Origin: Daphnia pulex
Taxonomy: Eukaryota; Arthropoda; Branchiopoda; Diplostraca; Daphniidae
Length of the DNA: 64,000 nucleotides
Assembly (NCBI RefSeq): GCF_021134715.1
Contig: NC_060019.1
Span: forward strand, 3,534,001 to 3,598,000
Direction: 5' to 3'
The translations under genes and the position numbers were made by a program. A model generated the notes under the pieces. The model ran no database searches and was not told the origin of the DNA. It saw only the letters and a program-made list of their open reading frames with translations. Every line of letters starts with the position of its first letter. Position 1 is the first letter of the stretch. This document shows positions 21,717-33,460 of the stretch, in pieces.

Positions 21717-23440
21717 GTTAACCAAATTAGTCGAGGATTTTGCAAATATTTGGGAGAGGGACGGGTTTCTTTAAGCTTTTTTGCGAAAATGTGGCTCCTC
21801 CCCCTTGGCGTTGCCAGCTGTTTCGAAATCGTCCTTCATTCCAAGAAATACTGAGTTTGTACCATGGGGCTTAGATAAATGGGACAGCACAATAGATGTC
21901 TAGAAATGAACGGGCAACACATTAGTGTATGCACCGGCTAAAACAACAAAAATTTTTTTTCCGCAAATTTAGTAAATACCTGCAGAAATGCATATACATT
22001 CAAAATCACTACCAATTTTTCTTTGTTAAAAAAATTTAAGAAATTCTAATCACAAATTATCCGGGCTGTCCTTGGGGATCTACGGAAATTTGGGTGATTC
22101 TGGCTTCCTCTTCACCTTCCGCTGCCTCTTGTTCTTGACATTGGCTGCCATTAGACGTAAGGCAGCCAAACAGAAAGATTTGCTGCCACTGAAAGTTAAC
22201 TTGCCTGCGTTTTCCTTGTCGGCCACCATTTACTGGATTTTAAATTATTCAACTGTCAATGATGGTTTCGCCTTCTCCTTTTTCTTTTCATATTCATCCA
22301 GCCCCTTCTCCTGCACTAGCTCCCTTTGGCAGTCCGTGAAGTCTACAAGCACCGACTCTTCCCTTCAAACCATACGGAAAAGATTTCGTCGAAGTGGATA
22401 TTTTTTTTTGGATTTCTAGTGGAAATGTTTGAATAGTTTGTTATTAATATTTACAGGTGGTCCTGTGGATTCAGCTAAACTATTGATTTCTCTTAAACAA
22501 GCAGGGTCAGGAGTTCTTTCGCGCCCTCTTCCTTTTTGAGGGCAAACGCGAACGTAATTGAAGAGAAATTTGGTTTATTTTTAGTTTTAGTTTTTAGAAA
22601 AAAGTCTTAATAGTAATTCTGATAATAGCAACTTAAAGTTAGTACAACAGGGACCGGTGCAATTTTTCCGCAAAACCCTTGTCCTTGGTCCACACCTTTA
22701 GCCAAACCATTTTCCACTTGTTCTTCATCTTCCCCCTGTCTTTGGTCCTCCACCAGTTAGACGATTTCCCATAGGGATACAAAATGCCATTGGCAGCGGA
22801 GTTTGTCCTCCAAATATATTTGTTGTTTTAATTATACCCAATTATTACCAACATTTTACCACCGACCTGTAGCGACATAACGACGGAACATGACGACAGA
22901 AAATTTTTAAAAATTTTTACTTTCTTTGTTTTCATATCTATGTACATCAATCGACGCAGAATTGTAAGGCGAATCGATTGATGTGCAATGTTTATAATTT
23001 TTTTGTATAGTTTTTGCATTATTTAAAAAAATAGATTTGAGTGACAAGAGGATCGAATCTTAGCAGATCCAAAAAAGCTGTCGTCATAATTTTTCTTTCC
23101 CGTTCCACTTGTTTATCAATATTTTTAAAAGGCGTAATAATTCAGTAATTTTAGTGAAAAAAATTTTGAAAAAAATCGAGCAGTTAGTTTTATAATGACT
23201 ACCATTCCCCAAAATGGTGTATCTTTCGTCCGGAATGTTTCTTATTGTAAAATAATTAAAGTCTTAGCGATTTTTAATTTAATTTCCATGCCCGTAACCC
23301 CATTTTGCTTGAAAACCACCAAAAAATGTTTGGATGGCGTACAAAAAGTTTCAAAATCACTTATATGTAGTTGCAGTCTTGCTCCCATGATGTCTCCATG
23401 ATAGGAATTTCGGACAGACTTCACTGTCCACTCGATCCGG
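21717..23440. other. no intact gene; coding-like fragments
   Basis: On the minus strand two stretches look formerly coding: about 22070-22330 (reading DKENAGKLTFSGSKSF, then AALRLMAANVKNKRQRKV, with nearby stops) and about 22640-22810 (reading PYGKSSNWWRTKDRGKMKNK, Trp/Lys-rich). Neither could be assigned. The rest is AT-rich. Confidence 0.35.
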
Positions 23441-23560
23441 TCGATCTTTATGGATTCAGGGGAAATATCTGTATGGCAGTGTGGGTTAATGTTCGCTTAT
23501 AAACATGGTTCAAATCTCATGACTGCAATAATTGTAAATTGTAAATAATAAAATTAAAGA
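23441..23560 (+). repeat. SINE-like element with tRNA-like promoter boxes
   Basis: A degenerate A box (TGGCAGTGTGGGTTA, 23474-23488) is followed 34 bp later by a B-box-like GGTTCAAATCT (23508-23518), then an A/T-rich tail with AAATTGTAAATAATAAAATT. This is the layout of a tRNA-derived SINE. No full cloverleaf. Confidence 0.45.
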
Positions 23561-23775
23561 TTGTGTTACGTGCTAATAATAAATTTTTTTTTACTTATTT
23601 CAATAATTGTTACAATTATGGATATATTTAAGGTTTAAGAAGAAGCCATTGTCATTGTTACGTATGAAGCTAGCTGATGTCCATATTATCTCTTATCACT
23701 ATTACGCTATTTTTCATTTTTTATTGAATCTTCGATTAAAAGATTCAGATAAATATATAGTGACAGATTTACCCT

Positions 23776-23843
23776 TCAATGGGATCGAACGTCAGTCATT
23801 ACACACAAGAAGCTGATCTTATACCGCTGAGCTATATCGACAT
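23776..23843 (-). repeat. tRNA-like sequence (pseudo-tRNA or SINE head)
   Basis: The minus strand has an A box TAGCTCAGCGGTA (23822-23834) and a B box GTTCGATCC (23781-23789) at tRNA spacing, and the ends TCGAT/ATTGA can pair. The anticodon and T stems do not form, so it is not a working tRNA gene. Confidence 0.5.
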
Positions 23844-23892
23844 GGGAAAGCGGACAAGAGTCACAATTGTGTAGTCATATTTTTTGTCGGCT

Positions 23893-24530
23893 GCTGTCCA
23901 GAATTCGCATCAAGGGATTCAAGGGGAAAGAACCGTCATTAATTAGACGATTTATGTTCACGTCATGTAACCATCATGCAGCTGGGCATAAGGAGGACAT
24001 TATTCTGCATTTATTCATACTAATTTTTCATTAAATAGCTTAATATAAAAATTATTAAAAAATTTTCAAATTTTGGTGGTTTTCGGACATTCGCGTCACG
24101 TATGGCCGACTTTCAATGTTAATTTCTCCATAATTCCAATACAGATTTCAATTTGGTTTTTTGTTTTGGAATTCTAGAACTATTTTCTCTAGTGAAAGAT
24201 AGTAAGCTAAAGTGATTTGCAAAATATTATTTTAAGTTGTTAAGTCGTTTTGATCCCAAGTCGAAAAGTTTGGGCAGACGAAATCAGTTTTTGACAGCTC
24301 AATGTTTTGATTTTTTAAATCAAAATATCTCAAAATACTTCCATTGCACTGTGTTACATGTCTTAAGCAATTTTACTAAGAATAAAAAACTGCGTCGATT
24401 GATAGTTTTTTTTAATATTTCTGTCCGGAATTCGAAAAAATGTCCGGGGCATTCGCGTTTTGTCCGGAAATTCGCATTTTGGGTTTACACACAAACGCCA
24501 TAAGTCGGATCGCTGTCCGGAATTCGCTGT
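23893..24530. repeat. scattered TGTCCGGAATTCGC motif copies
   Basis: Copies or near-copies of TGTCCGGAATTCGC, all in the same orientation, start near 23895, 24422, 24441, 24461 and 24514. The last four lie within 110 bp. The rest of the span is AT-rich. Possibly the ends of a mobile element. Confidence 0.6.
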
Positions 24531-25843
24531 TTTACCCTACCAAGATGCCACAGTGAGTAGCCCAGTGTTCGGCATTTTTGGCAGCTATTTTGACAAATAT
24601 AATCAAATCAGAAAACTCCGATTCTGATGGTGTCAGCGTCAGACCTAAGTGGTCTGGTACATCTGTACAAGTACAAATTAAAATAGGTCAGCATTAACAT
24701 CTGATGACTTTACTACTATTTTTCAACCCTTTGTCAAGGTTAAACTTATTAGTTGTTTCATTAAGCGTATTTATTATTTAAGTTCTAATGCTTCATCTAA
24801 TTTTGGTTTTCTGTAGACGCCAATGACTACACGATTACAAAAGAATGTCAAAGAGCTGTTTCCCAACCAACCTAGCGAAAACAAAATGCTCTGCCATGCC
24901 CGCTTCACAATAGTTCCCTCTTAAAAACCATAAAGGCAACCATTTTATGACAACATTATTATTATGTCATTATTAATTACGTCATTAAAGCAAAAATCCA
25001 TGACAGCTAGAAAAAAGCGGAATTCACTATTTGGTTTTCTGAAGAATTCCGCAAAAATGGTTTATTCAGGTACTGGTTGGCTGGTTGAAATGCCTTAGTC
25101 ACCGTTTCCAAAAACATGAAAATCCTCAATACTGCCAAATCCGGCCTCCTTGGGTGACGGACTCATTGTTAATTTTTTTATGGACAGATATGATTCAACA
25201 ACTCACATTATTCTACCAGATGAACGATCGAGAGGTCTTAAGGTATCCTAAAGAACAGATTTTACGTGTTACATAGAGAGATAAGGATGTCACCGACAAA
25301 AGCATCTTGGTGATACCGGTCCTTCCTATACTGTTAACTAATTTGTTTTATTTAACTTCAATATCTATGGCATGACGCATAACGCATCATGTTTTTTGTT
25401 CATGAAGGTGTTTTCAAGACAAAAATGAAGGACAAAAATATTCCATACATATAAGAGAGAACAGGTCTTTTGAACGTTATCATATGGCGAAAGATAATAT
25501 TTCAAAGCAAACGCATTCGTTCATTTGCGCGTTAGCCGCTGTCTCACTGGAATCGCAGCGAGAAAATGTTTTGGTTTTTAAAGTCTCCCGCAGAGTTTAC
25601 GGCCCATTTGACCTGCTATTCTATGATGGTCTCTACTGGGCTTGAATCTGGAGTAGTGCTGTTTCCGGTACTCTGGAGAGCCAGAATATAAGAGTTACCG
25701 GAAGGATCGACGGACTGGGGCGTCAAATCTGCTGGCGCAGACCAGCAGCAGATTTCTGAACTGTTTTTCGGCTGAGTAGTGGTCGCCATTTTAGTACGAG
25801 CAGCATTGTTGCATTGATATATGTTATCATCATTGATAAATAC
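24531..25843. other. no gene seen
   Basis: AT-rich sequence with a short inverted repeat (AAATCTGCTG, 25725-25734, against 25746-25755). No recognisable domains. Confidence 0.4.
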
Positions 25844-25980
25844 CTGATGATTCTATCACTCTCGTCATCCTGCTGAAGAAAGGAAACATTTTCATCATCC
25901 TCCTTCTTGCTTTTTGCAGCAAGCAGTGTGCTACTAGTTGAACTTCCCAATAGGTGGTCGATAATTTCAACTTCGTTCAT
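25844..25980 (-). CDS. candidate orphan exon, unknown product
   Basis: From ATG at 25980 the frame reads MNEVEIIDHLLGSSTSS, then an acidic/basic stretch ending DDESDRIIR at a good donor (CAG|GTATTT) at 25844/25843. Composition and donor suggest a real former or present first exon. No partner exon could be followed with confidence downstream on the minus strand. No family recognised. Confidence 0.3.
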
Positions 25981-27357
25981 TAAGTCAACACCCTTCTCTG
26001 TGTCTATAGCTATCTAATTTTAACAAATAGTTGATGGTAAACAGTATATTGAATTTATTTCTAATAAATCTACATCAATTTCAGCAGCCACAGAAGGATT
26101 TCAACACCCAAATACTGCTCCCAATATTTTTGGAATAAGTCACAGAGTTTTCCAACCGATGGCCGCCACTTCAAATTTGTAATATAATTGCTCGATATGA
26201 AACACTGCACTTTGACATTGTACATTAACTGTTTCATTCAATCCTAAATAGTGATTGCGAATTACTCCCTTTTCTTTGCTTTCAAAATTGTTCCATTTCC
26301 TACGAACATTTTCCTATGGCAATCGGGATAATCCATGGTAATAAATCAATAATAATAGCCATTATCATTAAAGCACTTCGTGTATCATGTTCAAAATTAT
26401 TTTGTTATAATTAAGTGAAGATTCAAGTGATGATGGATAAACTGGATTGCGTAGTAGTTGAACATAAGCGAGCATATTATCATTAATAAGCTTATTACAT
26501 CATCAGTCTCAACTTTGAGAAAATTATTGTTGACTAAAGATTTAGACTTAAATGAAGGTTAAAAAGGCTCAAGTGATCATGAAACATGTTGTCCTGAAAC
26601 TCGTCGACGAATTGAATTTATATCAAAAGAAAATAAGTATATAAGAGGAATGGAAAATGTTGAATGTTCATGAAACTTTATATTATTTCTACTGCCTTAG
26701 AACTCCCAACGTTATGGAATGAGATATCGTTCTTATAACAGAAGTAAATAACACAAGTACTTGTCAAATTATATTTAGAGAAAAAATTACATATAAATTA
26801 CAAAAATACTAAGGGTCAAAATTGTGAAACCAGCAAAACAATGGCATAAGAAAAATGTGTTATCATATCTGTCTTAATATCCACCATATATCTTCTGCTG
26901 AGATCTGAAAAGTAGATTGTACACCTAACAATGTATCAGAAAACTGAATAAACAATAAATAAGTAATGAGGACTAAAAGTAACAAAAAATCTCGACCAAA
27001 CCTGAATGATTTATATATTTAAGACATCAACAGTAGCCCTAGTAGATGAAGGTTTAAAGGATTTCTTATATTCAAAATTTTAGTCTTTTCTTTAAGGAAA
27101 TTTAAAAGAAAACCTAATGATGTGATGCGGACAGTTGCGCCGTGAGTGCATGTCATCATGACAATTCCTGTAATGTCTAAATTCTTAGCCTTTTAGTTTT
27201 GCGACCGCAGAGCCTGAAAACTCGAGGATCCACAAGGTTCACCCTAGAAATAACCGTACAACAATTTATGAACATAGATCGTGATTTTTATCAAACTTAA
27301 AGGTTTCCCTAACTTCACCTCCCATTTTAAGTGTGTACGAGCTGGTCTTTGTCATCC
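25981..27357. other. no gene seen
   Basis: AT-rich intergenic sequence. Short frames only, none with recognisable motifs. Confidence 0.4.
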
Positions 27358-29345
27358 TCAATATAATTTCTTTTCCATATAAAGACTCGCCATCTCGACT
27401 AAATTAATAAAATCAGCTTTAAATTGAGTTTTTGATTGAAATTTATTTAGTCGAGCTGCAACAAAGTAAGAATAATCAATAAGAATAATCATAATAAGAA
27501 TAATCAAAGTCGCTGGTACTGACGACATCATCTGAAGTGTCAGCCACTTCATCTTCTTCTTCAATCTCGACATGGTCCCAGGAAATGGTGATGCTGATGT
27601 CCGTCACATACTGACACTGAAGTCCAGCTGGCGGCGGACAACAATCGGCGGACAACGACTCTGCCATCAATCATGGACGAGGAGCTTGGTGCAAGTCCTA
27701 TCTGGGAGCTGTTACCCAGCGACGTGCATGAAGTGTTCATTACTTCAAAAGACTTCAGCGATTTAGAAATGTTATCAATCCGATGTTTCCCACGAGTCGC
27801 AATCCAGAAAACGGGAGTTTTAAAAGATTCGCGATTCTCCAGTAATTTTGACAGGCGGTCAATCAGTGGATCTTGGGAGTGGTCCATTTTCAAGATTAAA
27901 ACTCTGGTGCGTTTCCCATCACCGTAGGATGTATTACTCTTGATTTCTTCTAAATCAGACATGGGCAAATTGGTGCCTGACAGAATTGAACACATAATCT
28001 CCGCTTCTTGGTGACGATGCATCAACCAATGTGTCATTTTGGTCAGCAAACTTGCAATAGTTTTCATTTTGACTAACATTTGCTGCGGAGGGTCCATATT
28101 TATGTTGAATTGCGAGTACGAACTATCAATTTTTTTCCGGAGCAGAGTCAGGAGATCGAGAAACTGACACATCACCTTCCCAAGTGGAGGAACGCGATCG
28201 TTGGATGGGTATTTCGAAATCTTCAACATGGCGAGTTGCCTTTCCATTTCGAACTCGACGTCGTTCATCTTCTCCAACCAAAACCGAGCTTCAACTTGTG
28301 CCGGAATACATTGCAAGATAATCTCGATCGGCTTCCACTTTTCTTCATTGGTAGAATTAATGGCGTCTCTCAAAATTTTACAGGAGTCCTCGAGCGTTCC
28401 GTTCATCTTGACGTTACCTGCGTTGATGCTGGAATAGATGGTGCATCTAACGGAGTCTAATTCGGTCGGTTTTTCATCGGCAACAATTTTTTGAACGATG
28501 GTCTTGAAGTCTTGAAGGCTGCCAAATAAAGATTTCCTTCGGCGCTGGCTTTAGACTCGCATTGCAAATCGAGAGGTCGTCGCATCGAAATTATTAGCTC
28601 GGCTCTGTAAAAGACCTTCTCCACCACATGTGTAGCCTTGCCACCAGTATTCTGCCGATACTCATTCATCTTGGGTTTATGTAAATACTGTGGAATGAGA
28701 ACCTCAGTTCGTCTGGTGATGCGGAAGATGACGTCAACTTGTGCCGTGCTTGCGTCTTCGTTTAGAGCAGGTTCTAGGTAACCGGCAAACCAGAGACGCT
28801 TTAAGTCTATGGATCCTGCTTCAATGCTTTGATCCAGGTGGGAATTGATGCCTAGCATGTGACGCTTGAATTTGTCTGGTTGCTGGAATAAGAACGAGCT
28901 CTCCACTTCGCAAGTGCGACTGATGTCTACGCTGTAACTAAGTCTGATGGAACCTGTTGATTATTAGGAATATGGATCGAATGGAGGAATTAATTAAAGG
29001 AACATACATTACATTACGTATAAAGGTAGGAGCCCTAATTATTAATCTATACTTAAAAAAGACAAAAAAAAATAATAACACCAAGTAAAATTATCTATTG
29101 AATTCTTAAACAAAATTATGGTAGCAGCTACCAGGTAGTAGAAATCAATTCAGACATTTTTCTGCCGATAACTAAATAATTATTGCTACCAATGATACTT
29201 GATATTAATGAAAACATTTGCCTGCTACTAAACTGTTATCCAGCAAAACAAAACACAAATTTCAATTCGAAAAATGTACATTATAATTGTGAAAGTCTCC
29301 GACGTAGACATCGCGGCCCATAGCAGATAATCGAATGGGCTCCAT
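27358..29345 (-). pseudogene. SNTX/neoverrucotoxin-like (MACPF/CDC-related) family gene, broken
   Basis: Exon 1 (29280-29345) reads MEPIRLSAMGRDVYVGDF, the typical N-terminus of this family. A large exon begins at 28953 and holds a segment of the family's N-terminal MACPF/CDC-like domain (includes GKATHVVEKVFYRAEL). Its frame is interrupted near 28510-28550; the next frame carries a helical FAT-like segment (about 28406-28080) and a thioredoxin-like segment (DGKRTRVLILKMDHSQDPL, about 27930). A further frame change near 27660 leads into a fibronectin-III-like piece down to 27358. Exon 1 and the large exon are out of phase and the intervening family segment is missing. Vertebrate members include fish venom proteins; arthropod homologues are not known venoms, and toxicity should not be inferred. 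The gene looks inactivated by several frame breaks. Confidence 0.55.
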
Positions 29346-31059
29346 TCTCTCTCAACTATAACAAAACAAAGAAAACAATGACTTGAAAGTTGTTTTGCAT
29401 AAAATTATTTAAAAAAAACCACGTCAGGTTACTCCATAAATAAAACACAACATTTTGACATTTCTTAAATAAATCCAAGTAACCATTAAAACACTAATAC
29501 AAATATTGAATTCAGGTAGATAACACATAACTTATACATAGCAAAGGTTAGTAAATAAATAATAATACCGTCTTGAAATCACAAAGAAAAATGGTTTCCA
29601 CTGCTGATATTTTGGCTGATCGGAGCTCTGGAAAATGCGTCCTTAAACTTGGCCCTCACTGTCACTGACCACTGCCATCGTCAATAAATCGACAAAAAAT
29701 ATAAACTTATTTAAAATAAGTCATGCATAATAGTTTAAATAGACAAAAAAATATTCTAATTACCACGAAAACTCGAAAAAACAACACGTTCAACCAATTT
29801 TTTAAGAGCTCAAGTAGTATTGCACACTCAATGACTCACAGTTATCGTCTCCACGCTGAGCCCATCTGAAATAAACAACCACGTTTATCGATCGAACAAT
29901 ACTATGGCATGCCGTGGGGACAATTATACGATACAATTATACGCTTAAATATTAAAGAATACTTATTTATATTCTTCAATTTTACGCTTAAATATTAAAG
30001 AATACTTATTTATATTCTTCAATTTTACGCTTAAATATCAAAGTATGTGCTTAATTATGTTCAATTCGCTTATCTTTCTATTAACTTTTAATGTGTTTAA
30101 GTCTTAAGTTTAAAAATATAATTTTCAATGTTGAACGCTAATAAAGTAGAAGTCTAGATTGAAATTTCGAATAGCGATCGCTGAAATTTGAAGTCTCAAG
30201 TATATGAATTCGGTGTCTACTAGCGCCACCTATCAGTGAATATACATACTCAAACGGGCAATAGCTGTATTTAGGTATTGTTCATTATTCTGCGGAATGT
30301 CGCGGGAGCACAAATCGAACAAGTCCTTCGAACGTTGATTTCGTTTACCGTCGTAAAATTACGAGTTCTAATTCGCAAGCCAGTTCGAAACAAGCATACC
30401 CAAGATGTGACCTATTAACATGGGAACCTATTTCAAATGGTAAATTTCACATCAGATTGAAGATAAAGATACGACGACAAATAGTCGGGAATTGAAAGTG
30501 TATTCCGTTTGTCACTTCTCCATGTTAAGTCTCATCGATTGAAGATACAAGTAGTCACACACAATCGGCATCAGGCGGAACGTCATCACTACCTTACGTC
30601 CATGGAGTTTGTTATTATTGAAACTTCAAAATATATACAATATTTCGGCATATGCCACTAAGTTTGATTTTCTCTTCAAAGTGGAGCGGAACGATCCTTC
30701 CGGACTGCGGATGGCTTTTTAATCTGACCGCGAATGCCGGAAACGGTGCGAATGAATGCTACATCGAATTTGGCCACTTCCAGGGTCGAAATCGGTAATT
30801 CGGGCACCAAATGGTAAAAGCAATGAACACGCAGTTCCAAGTGCAAAACTAAAAGGCAGGTGTCGGCTAGGTCTCAGGTGTCGACTCTTGTCGGGAAGTT
30901 GCTGAAGACATCATGATTAATAATTCGGAAAAAATCGGAGGTCCTGGTGTGATTGTCAATCCAAATTTGTATATTTTACAGAACTCGTACCGCAGAGACC
31001 TGATTTTTTTCTCTCTTCAGTTATTTATCGTGTAACCCTGTCGAGTTGACTAATTGAGA
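29346..31059. other. no gene seen apart from a tandem repeat
   Basis: AT-rich sequence with the 43-bp tandem repeat at 29941-30048. 30900-31050 could be 5' flanking sequence of the ORF at 31060. Confidence 0.4.
29941..30048. repeat. 43-bp tandem repeat, 2.5 copies
   Basis: The unit ACGCTTAAATATTAAAGAAT... starts at 29941, 29984 and 30027. The first two units are identical; the third is partial and diverges. Each unit holds an AAGAATA...TATTCTT inverted repeat. Confidence 0.95.
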
Positions 31060-31521
31060 ATGTCGAATTTCCGGATGTTGGCTGGGAGCTGCAATCAAGG
31101 AAGCGGGGGTGGAGGAAGCCACCGAGGTGGTCGCAGCGGAGCTGGAGGAAGCCGTGGTGGAGGAAGCGGAGGTGCGGAACGAAGAGTTGGAAAAGCTGGA
31201 GGCTCTTCCAAAGGAGGTTCTTCTGGGGTCGGTGGATTCAGAGGCTCTTCCAGAGGAAGGTTCGGTGGTCCATCTTCAGGCGGCGCTCACGGAAGTGGAG
31301 GTGGTGGCGGCGGCGCTGGACAAGACTGGTTTTGTCGAAACTGTGGATCATACAATTTTGGTAGCCGCCCATCCTGCATCCGCTGTGCTCGCGTGAAAAA
31401 TTATCTTTCCCCGGATAAAAAAGTTGAAGCTATGGATGTAGACAAAACAACCCCTCTGCAGGGGCCCAGATGTCTTCTTTGTCTATGTATGCCCGGCTGC
31501 ACCTACGGAAGCCACCCCTGA
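31060..31521 (+). CDS. RGG-rich protein with RanBP2-type zinc finger
   Basis: 153 codons from ATG at 31060. Residues 12-86 are Gly/Ser/Arg-rich with GGR, GRGG-like and SRGR repeats, an RGG-type low-complexity region. Residues 90-109 form a RanBP2-type zinc finger (W90, C92, C95, C106, C109, spacing W-x-C-x2-C-x10-C-x2-C) with the NF..R..C.RC signature of the FUS/EWS/TAF15 group, which binds single-stranded RNA. The tail is short and Lys-rich, then degenerates into Cys-rich sequence that shares DNA with a helicase-like fragment. No RRM is seen. It may be a truncated duplicate of a FET-type gene, or a first exon whose true splice partner is lost; a donor near 31460 is possible. Confidence 0.55.
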   Translation: MSNFRMLAGSCNQGSGGGGSHRGGRSGAGGSRGGGSGGAERRVGKAGGSSKGGSSGVGGFRGSSRGRFGGPSSGGAHGSGGGGGGAGQDWFCRNCGSYNFGSRPSCIRCARVKNYLSPDKKVEAMDVDKTTPLQGPRCLLCLCMPGCTYGSHP

Positions 31522-31564
31522 ACTTTGTGGTGCCAGCACGTTTTATCAAATGACTACAAACTAA

Positions 31565-31638
31565 GCGAATCGTGTCATAATTTTCAATGCAGCGTGGAAT
31601 CCCTCGCACGATGATCAAAGTATTCATCGCGTTTATCG
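31565..31638 (+). pseudogene. SNF2/RAD54-like helicase exon fragment
   Basis: Reads ANRVIIFNAAWNPSHDDQSI, then HRVYR, up to a strong donor (CG|GTGAGT, 31638/31639). This is motif V-VI of the SNF2 helicase C-terminal lobe (N.V...D..WNP..d.Qa..R.yR..Q), closest in style to the RAD54/ATRX/ARIP4 group. A stop lies just upstream and the following GQ part is not seen, so only a single-exon relic remains. Confidence 0.6.
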
Positions 31639-31795
31639 GTGAGTGTTTAACTTCTACTTTCATCTCAACCCTTAAACAACGGAAACTTATAATTTTTATA
31701 ACTTAATTCTGTGTCAACCAAATTTGGAAAAAGTAAAGACTTGATACGTATTACGATTAGTAAAGTAAAGCAAAGTAAAGGTAAAATTTTCTCAG

Positions 31796-32186
31796 CCCAT
31801 GTTCCCACTCTCGAATTTTTGTCGAGTTCCAAAGATGTTATTAGAATGGAGATGGTTCCAAATGATTCGGAATTCTTTGTTTCTTGGTCCACAAAACCAG
31901 GATATAAAGCTTATGGACGTGATTGTCAAAATGGTATGTATTTAATTTTTCTGTTTTCCCAGTTTTAAACCTACTTTATTCCATGGAAAGATGTTAAATG
32001 AAAATTAAATGAAATAATAAATAGGTTCTCCCGGTTCTCAATTCTTGCAACACTTGTGTGATGTCTTTAGTCAGCGTAAAATGGATCTTCTTTCGATGAT
32101 GACACTTGTCAATCGAAAAGTGTCCCACGACGGAATGTTTGGTCACAAAGAATTGGAAATGCCGCAATTCACCTCGAGTCTTACAA
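31796..32186 (+). pseudogene. caspase p10 subunit exons
   Basis: Two exons joined in phase: 31796-31933 (acceptor TTTCTCAG, donor G|GTATGT) and 32025-32186 (acceptor AATAG, donor AA|GTAAGT). They read MVPNDSEFFVSWSTKPGYKA, then GSPGSQFLQHLCDVFSQRKM, then a TLVNRKVSHDG segment and QFTSSLT. This is the caspase small subunit pattern (p..aDfl..yST.pGy.s.R....GS.fiq.Lc..........dl...l..Vn..V). The usual SWRN is replaced by KAYGRD. The catalytic large subunit (His and the QACxG cysteine) is not present upstream, so this is a partial copy without protease activity. Confidence 0.7.
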
Positions 32187-32282
32187 GTAAGTTTAGATCT
32201 TCCGTATTTTTTTCTAGTAGTTTCAAAGACTAGTATTCATTGATGAATAACCAGACACTATAGACTAAAAATTAGTTTTCTG

Positions 32283-32390
32283 TGGAAAGATGTTTAGATT
32301 CATGAAAAGCTTGTATAAAGTCCGTGAGAAAAATCACAAGACACTAGATCTGTGTACAATGATGACACGTCAACAAACGAGTGCCTGATG
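32283..32390 (+). pseudogene. second, decayed caspase p10 fragment
   Basis: Reads FMKSLYKVREKNHKTLDLCT, then MMTRQQTSA and a stop. This aligns with the helix region of the caspase small subunit just upstream, and both copies are preceded by GGAAAGATGTT. Suggests a local tandem duplication. Confidence 0.4.
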
Positions 32391-32783
32391 ACGATTTTTT
32401 CGTCGTATGGTGTTTAATAGTTTGTTAACGAATAACAATAGTTTATGAAAGAATAAGAATAAGATTAAAGAAGAAGTTGCCAAAAGAGTAGCAAGACTTG
32501 TTATGAGCACTCAACATATGAGCTCCTCAAGTCGTTCTATGCTAGAACATTTAGAAGAAGGAAAGAGTTTGTAGAGCTCTTCACCATGCAGTCTGGCATC
32601 GTGAGTGAGCAAGACGCGTCGTCTGCTACTGGCTTTCGTTTTGATCTTAATTCCCTTACTTTTGGCTCGGTTGCCATATTGAATTAAATCGACTTGGCAG
32701 TTTCTACTGAAATAACGTTGTAAACAAATTTAGGCAAATTGTTAGATATAAGGTATCCAAAAACACAAAATTATCACCTGGTT
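32391..32783. other. no gene recognised
   Basis: Contains a short open stretch reading IKEEVAKRVARLVMSTQHMS (about 32464-32525) that looks formerly coding but cannot be assigned. Confidence 0.3.
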
Positions 32784-33035
32784 TTAACAAGCTGTCCGCC
32801 ACTCAAACAGACCGTTTTGAGGGATTTTGCGAAAATCATTGCTAGGGTTTAAAAAATTAACAAATAGGTGGCTTTTATGTTAAATTTTTTTCGCTTAGTC
32901 GATTGGTGAAAACCGCAATCGCCTAGCTTTTTTCTTTTGGGAGATATCTAAGAAAAGCTGTGGGTGGGGGGTAGCCGAAATTTTGATTTTGTTGGTTTTT
33001 GTTTTTATACAGCTGTTTTCTCGTCAACTGCTGCA
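32784..33035. repeat. dispersed repeat family R1, copy 2
   Basis: Starts TTAACAAGCTGTCCGCCACT and aligns along its length with 17131-17376. The two differ by scattered substitutions and short indels. Confidence 0.85.
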
Positions 33036-33460
33036 CCTAAAAATATTCTGATTAGTTTAAAATGATGGGATAGCCAACCCTCTTTAAACAATCACACTTC
33101 ACCTTTTTTAATACTCTGCTCAGAAGCCGAGATATTAACGATTTAATTTTTTGAAAGAAATTCCCAAAAATTTCGTTTTTGGCCATGCCGGCCTGAAAGC
33201 CGGCAAAAAAATTGTCTTAATTACGAAAGAGATCTCGCGCCTCGTCGTCGCGGCGTTGAATTCCTGTACTAATGTTATATTTGAGAAATCGGAAAGTCAA
33301 AAAAGGACTTTTTTGCCAATCAATAATTAGAAAGCTGTATATCGCTTTTAATTGGCCTTTTTACAATCAATCGGGCATCATCTTGTTAATTTTATGGCGA
33401 AAGCCTCTAATTTTTAAGTTTTTTAGTTTATTAGAAAAACTTTTTAAATCAAATTTAATG

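Noticed and set aside
23776..23843. Functional tRNA gene
   Set aside because: The A and B boxes are good, but the anticodon and T stems do not pair.
31109..31396. 95-codon ORF rich in Glu/Ala/Val overlapping the RGG ORF
   Set aside because: A frame shadow of the Gly/Arg/Ser repeats; the zinc finger is in the other frame.
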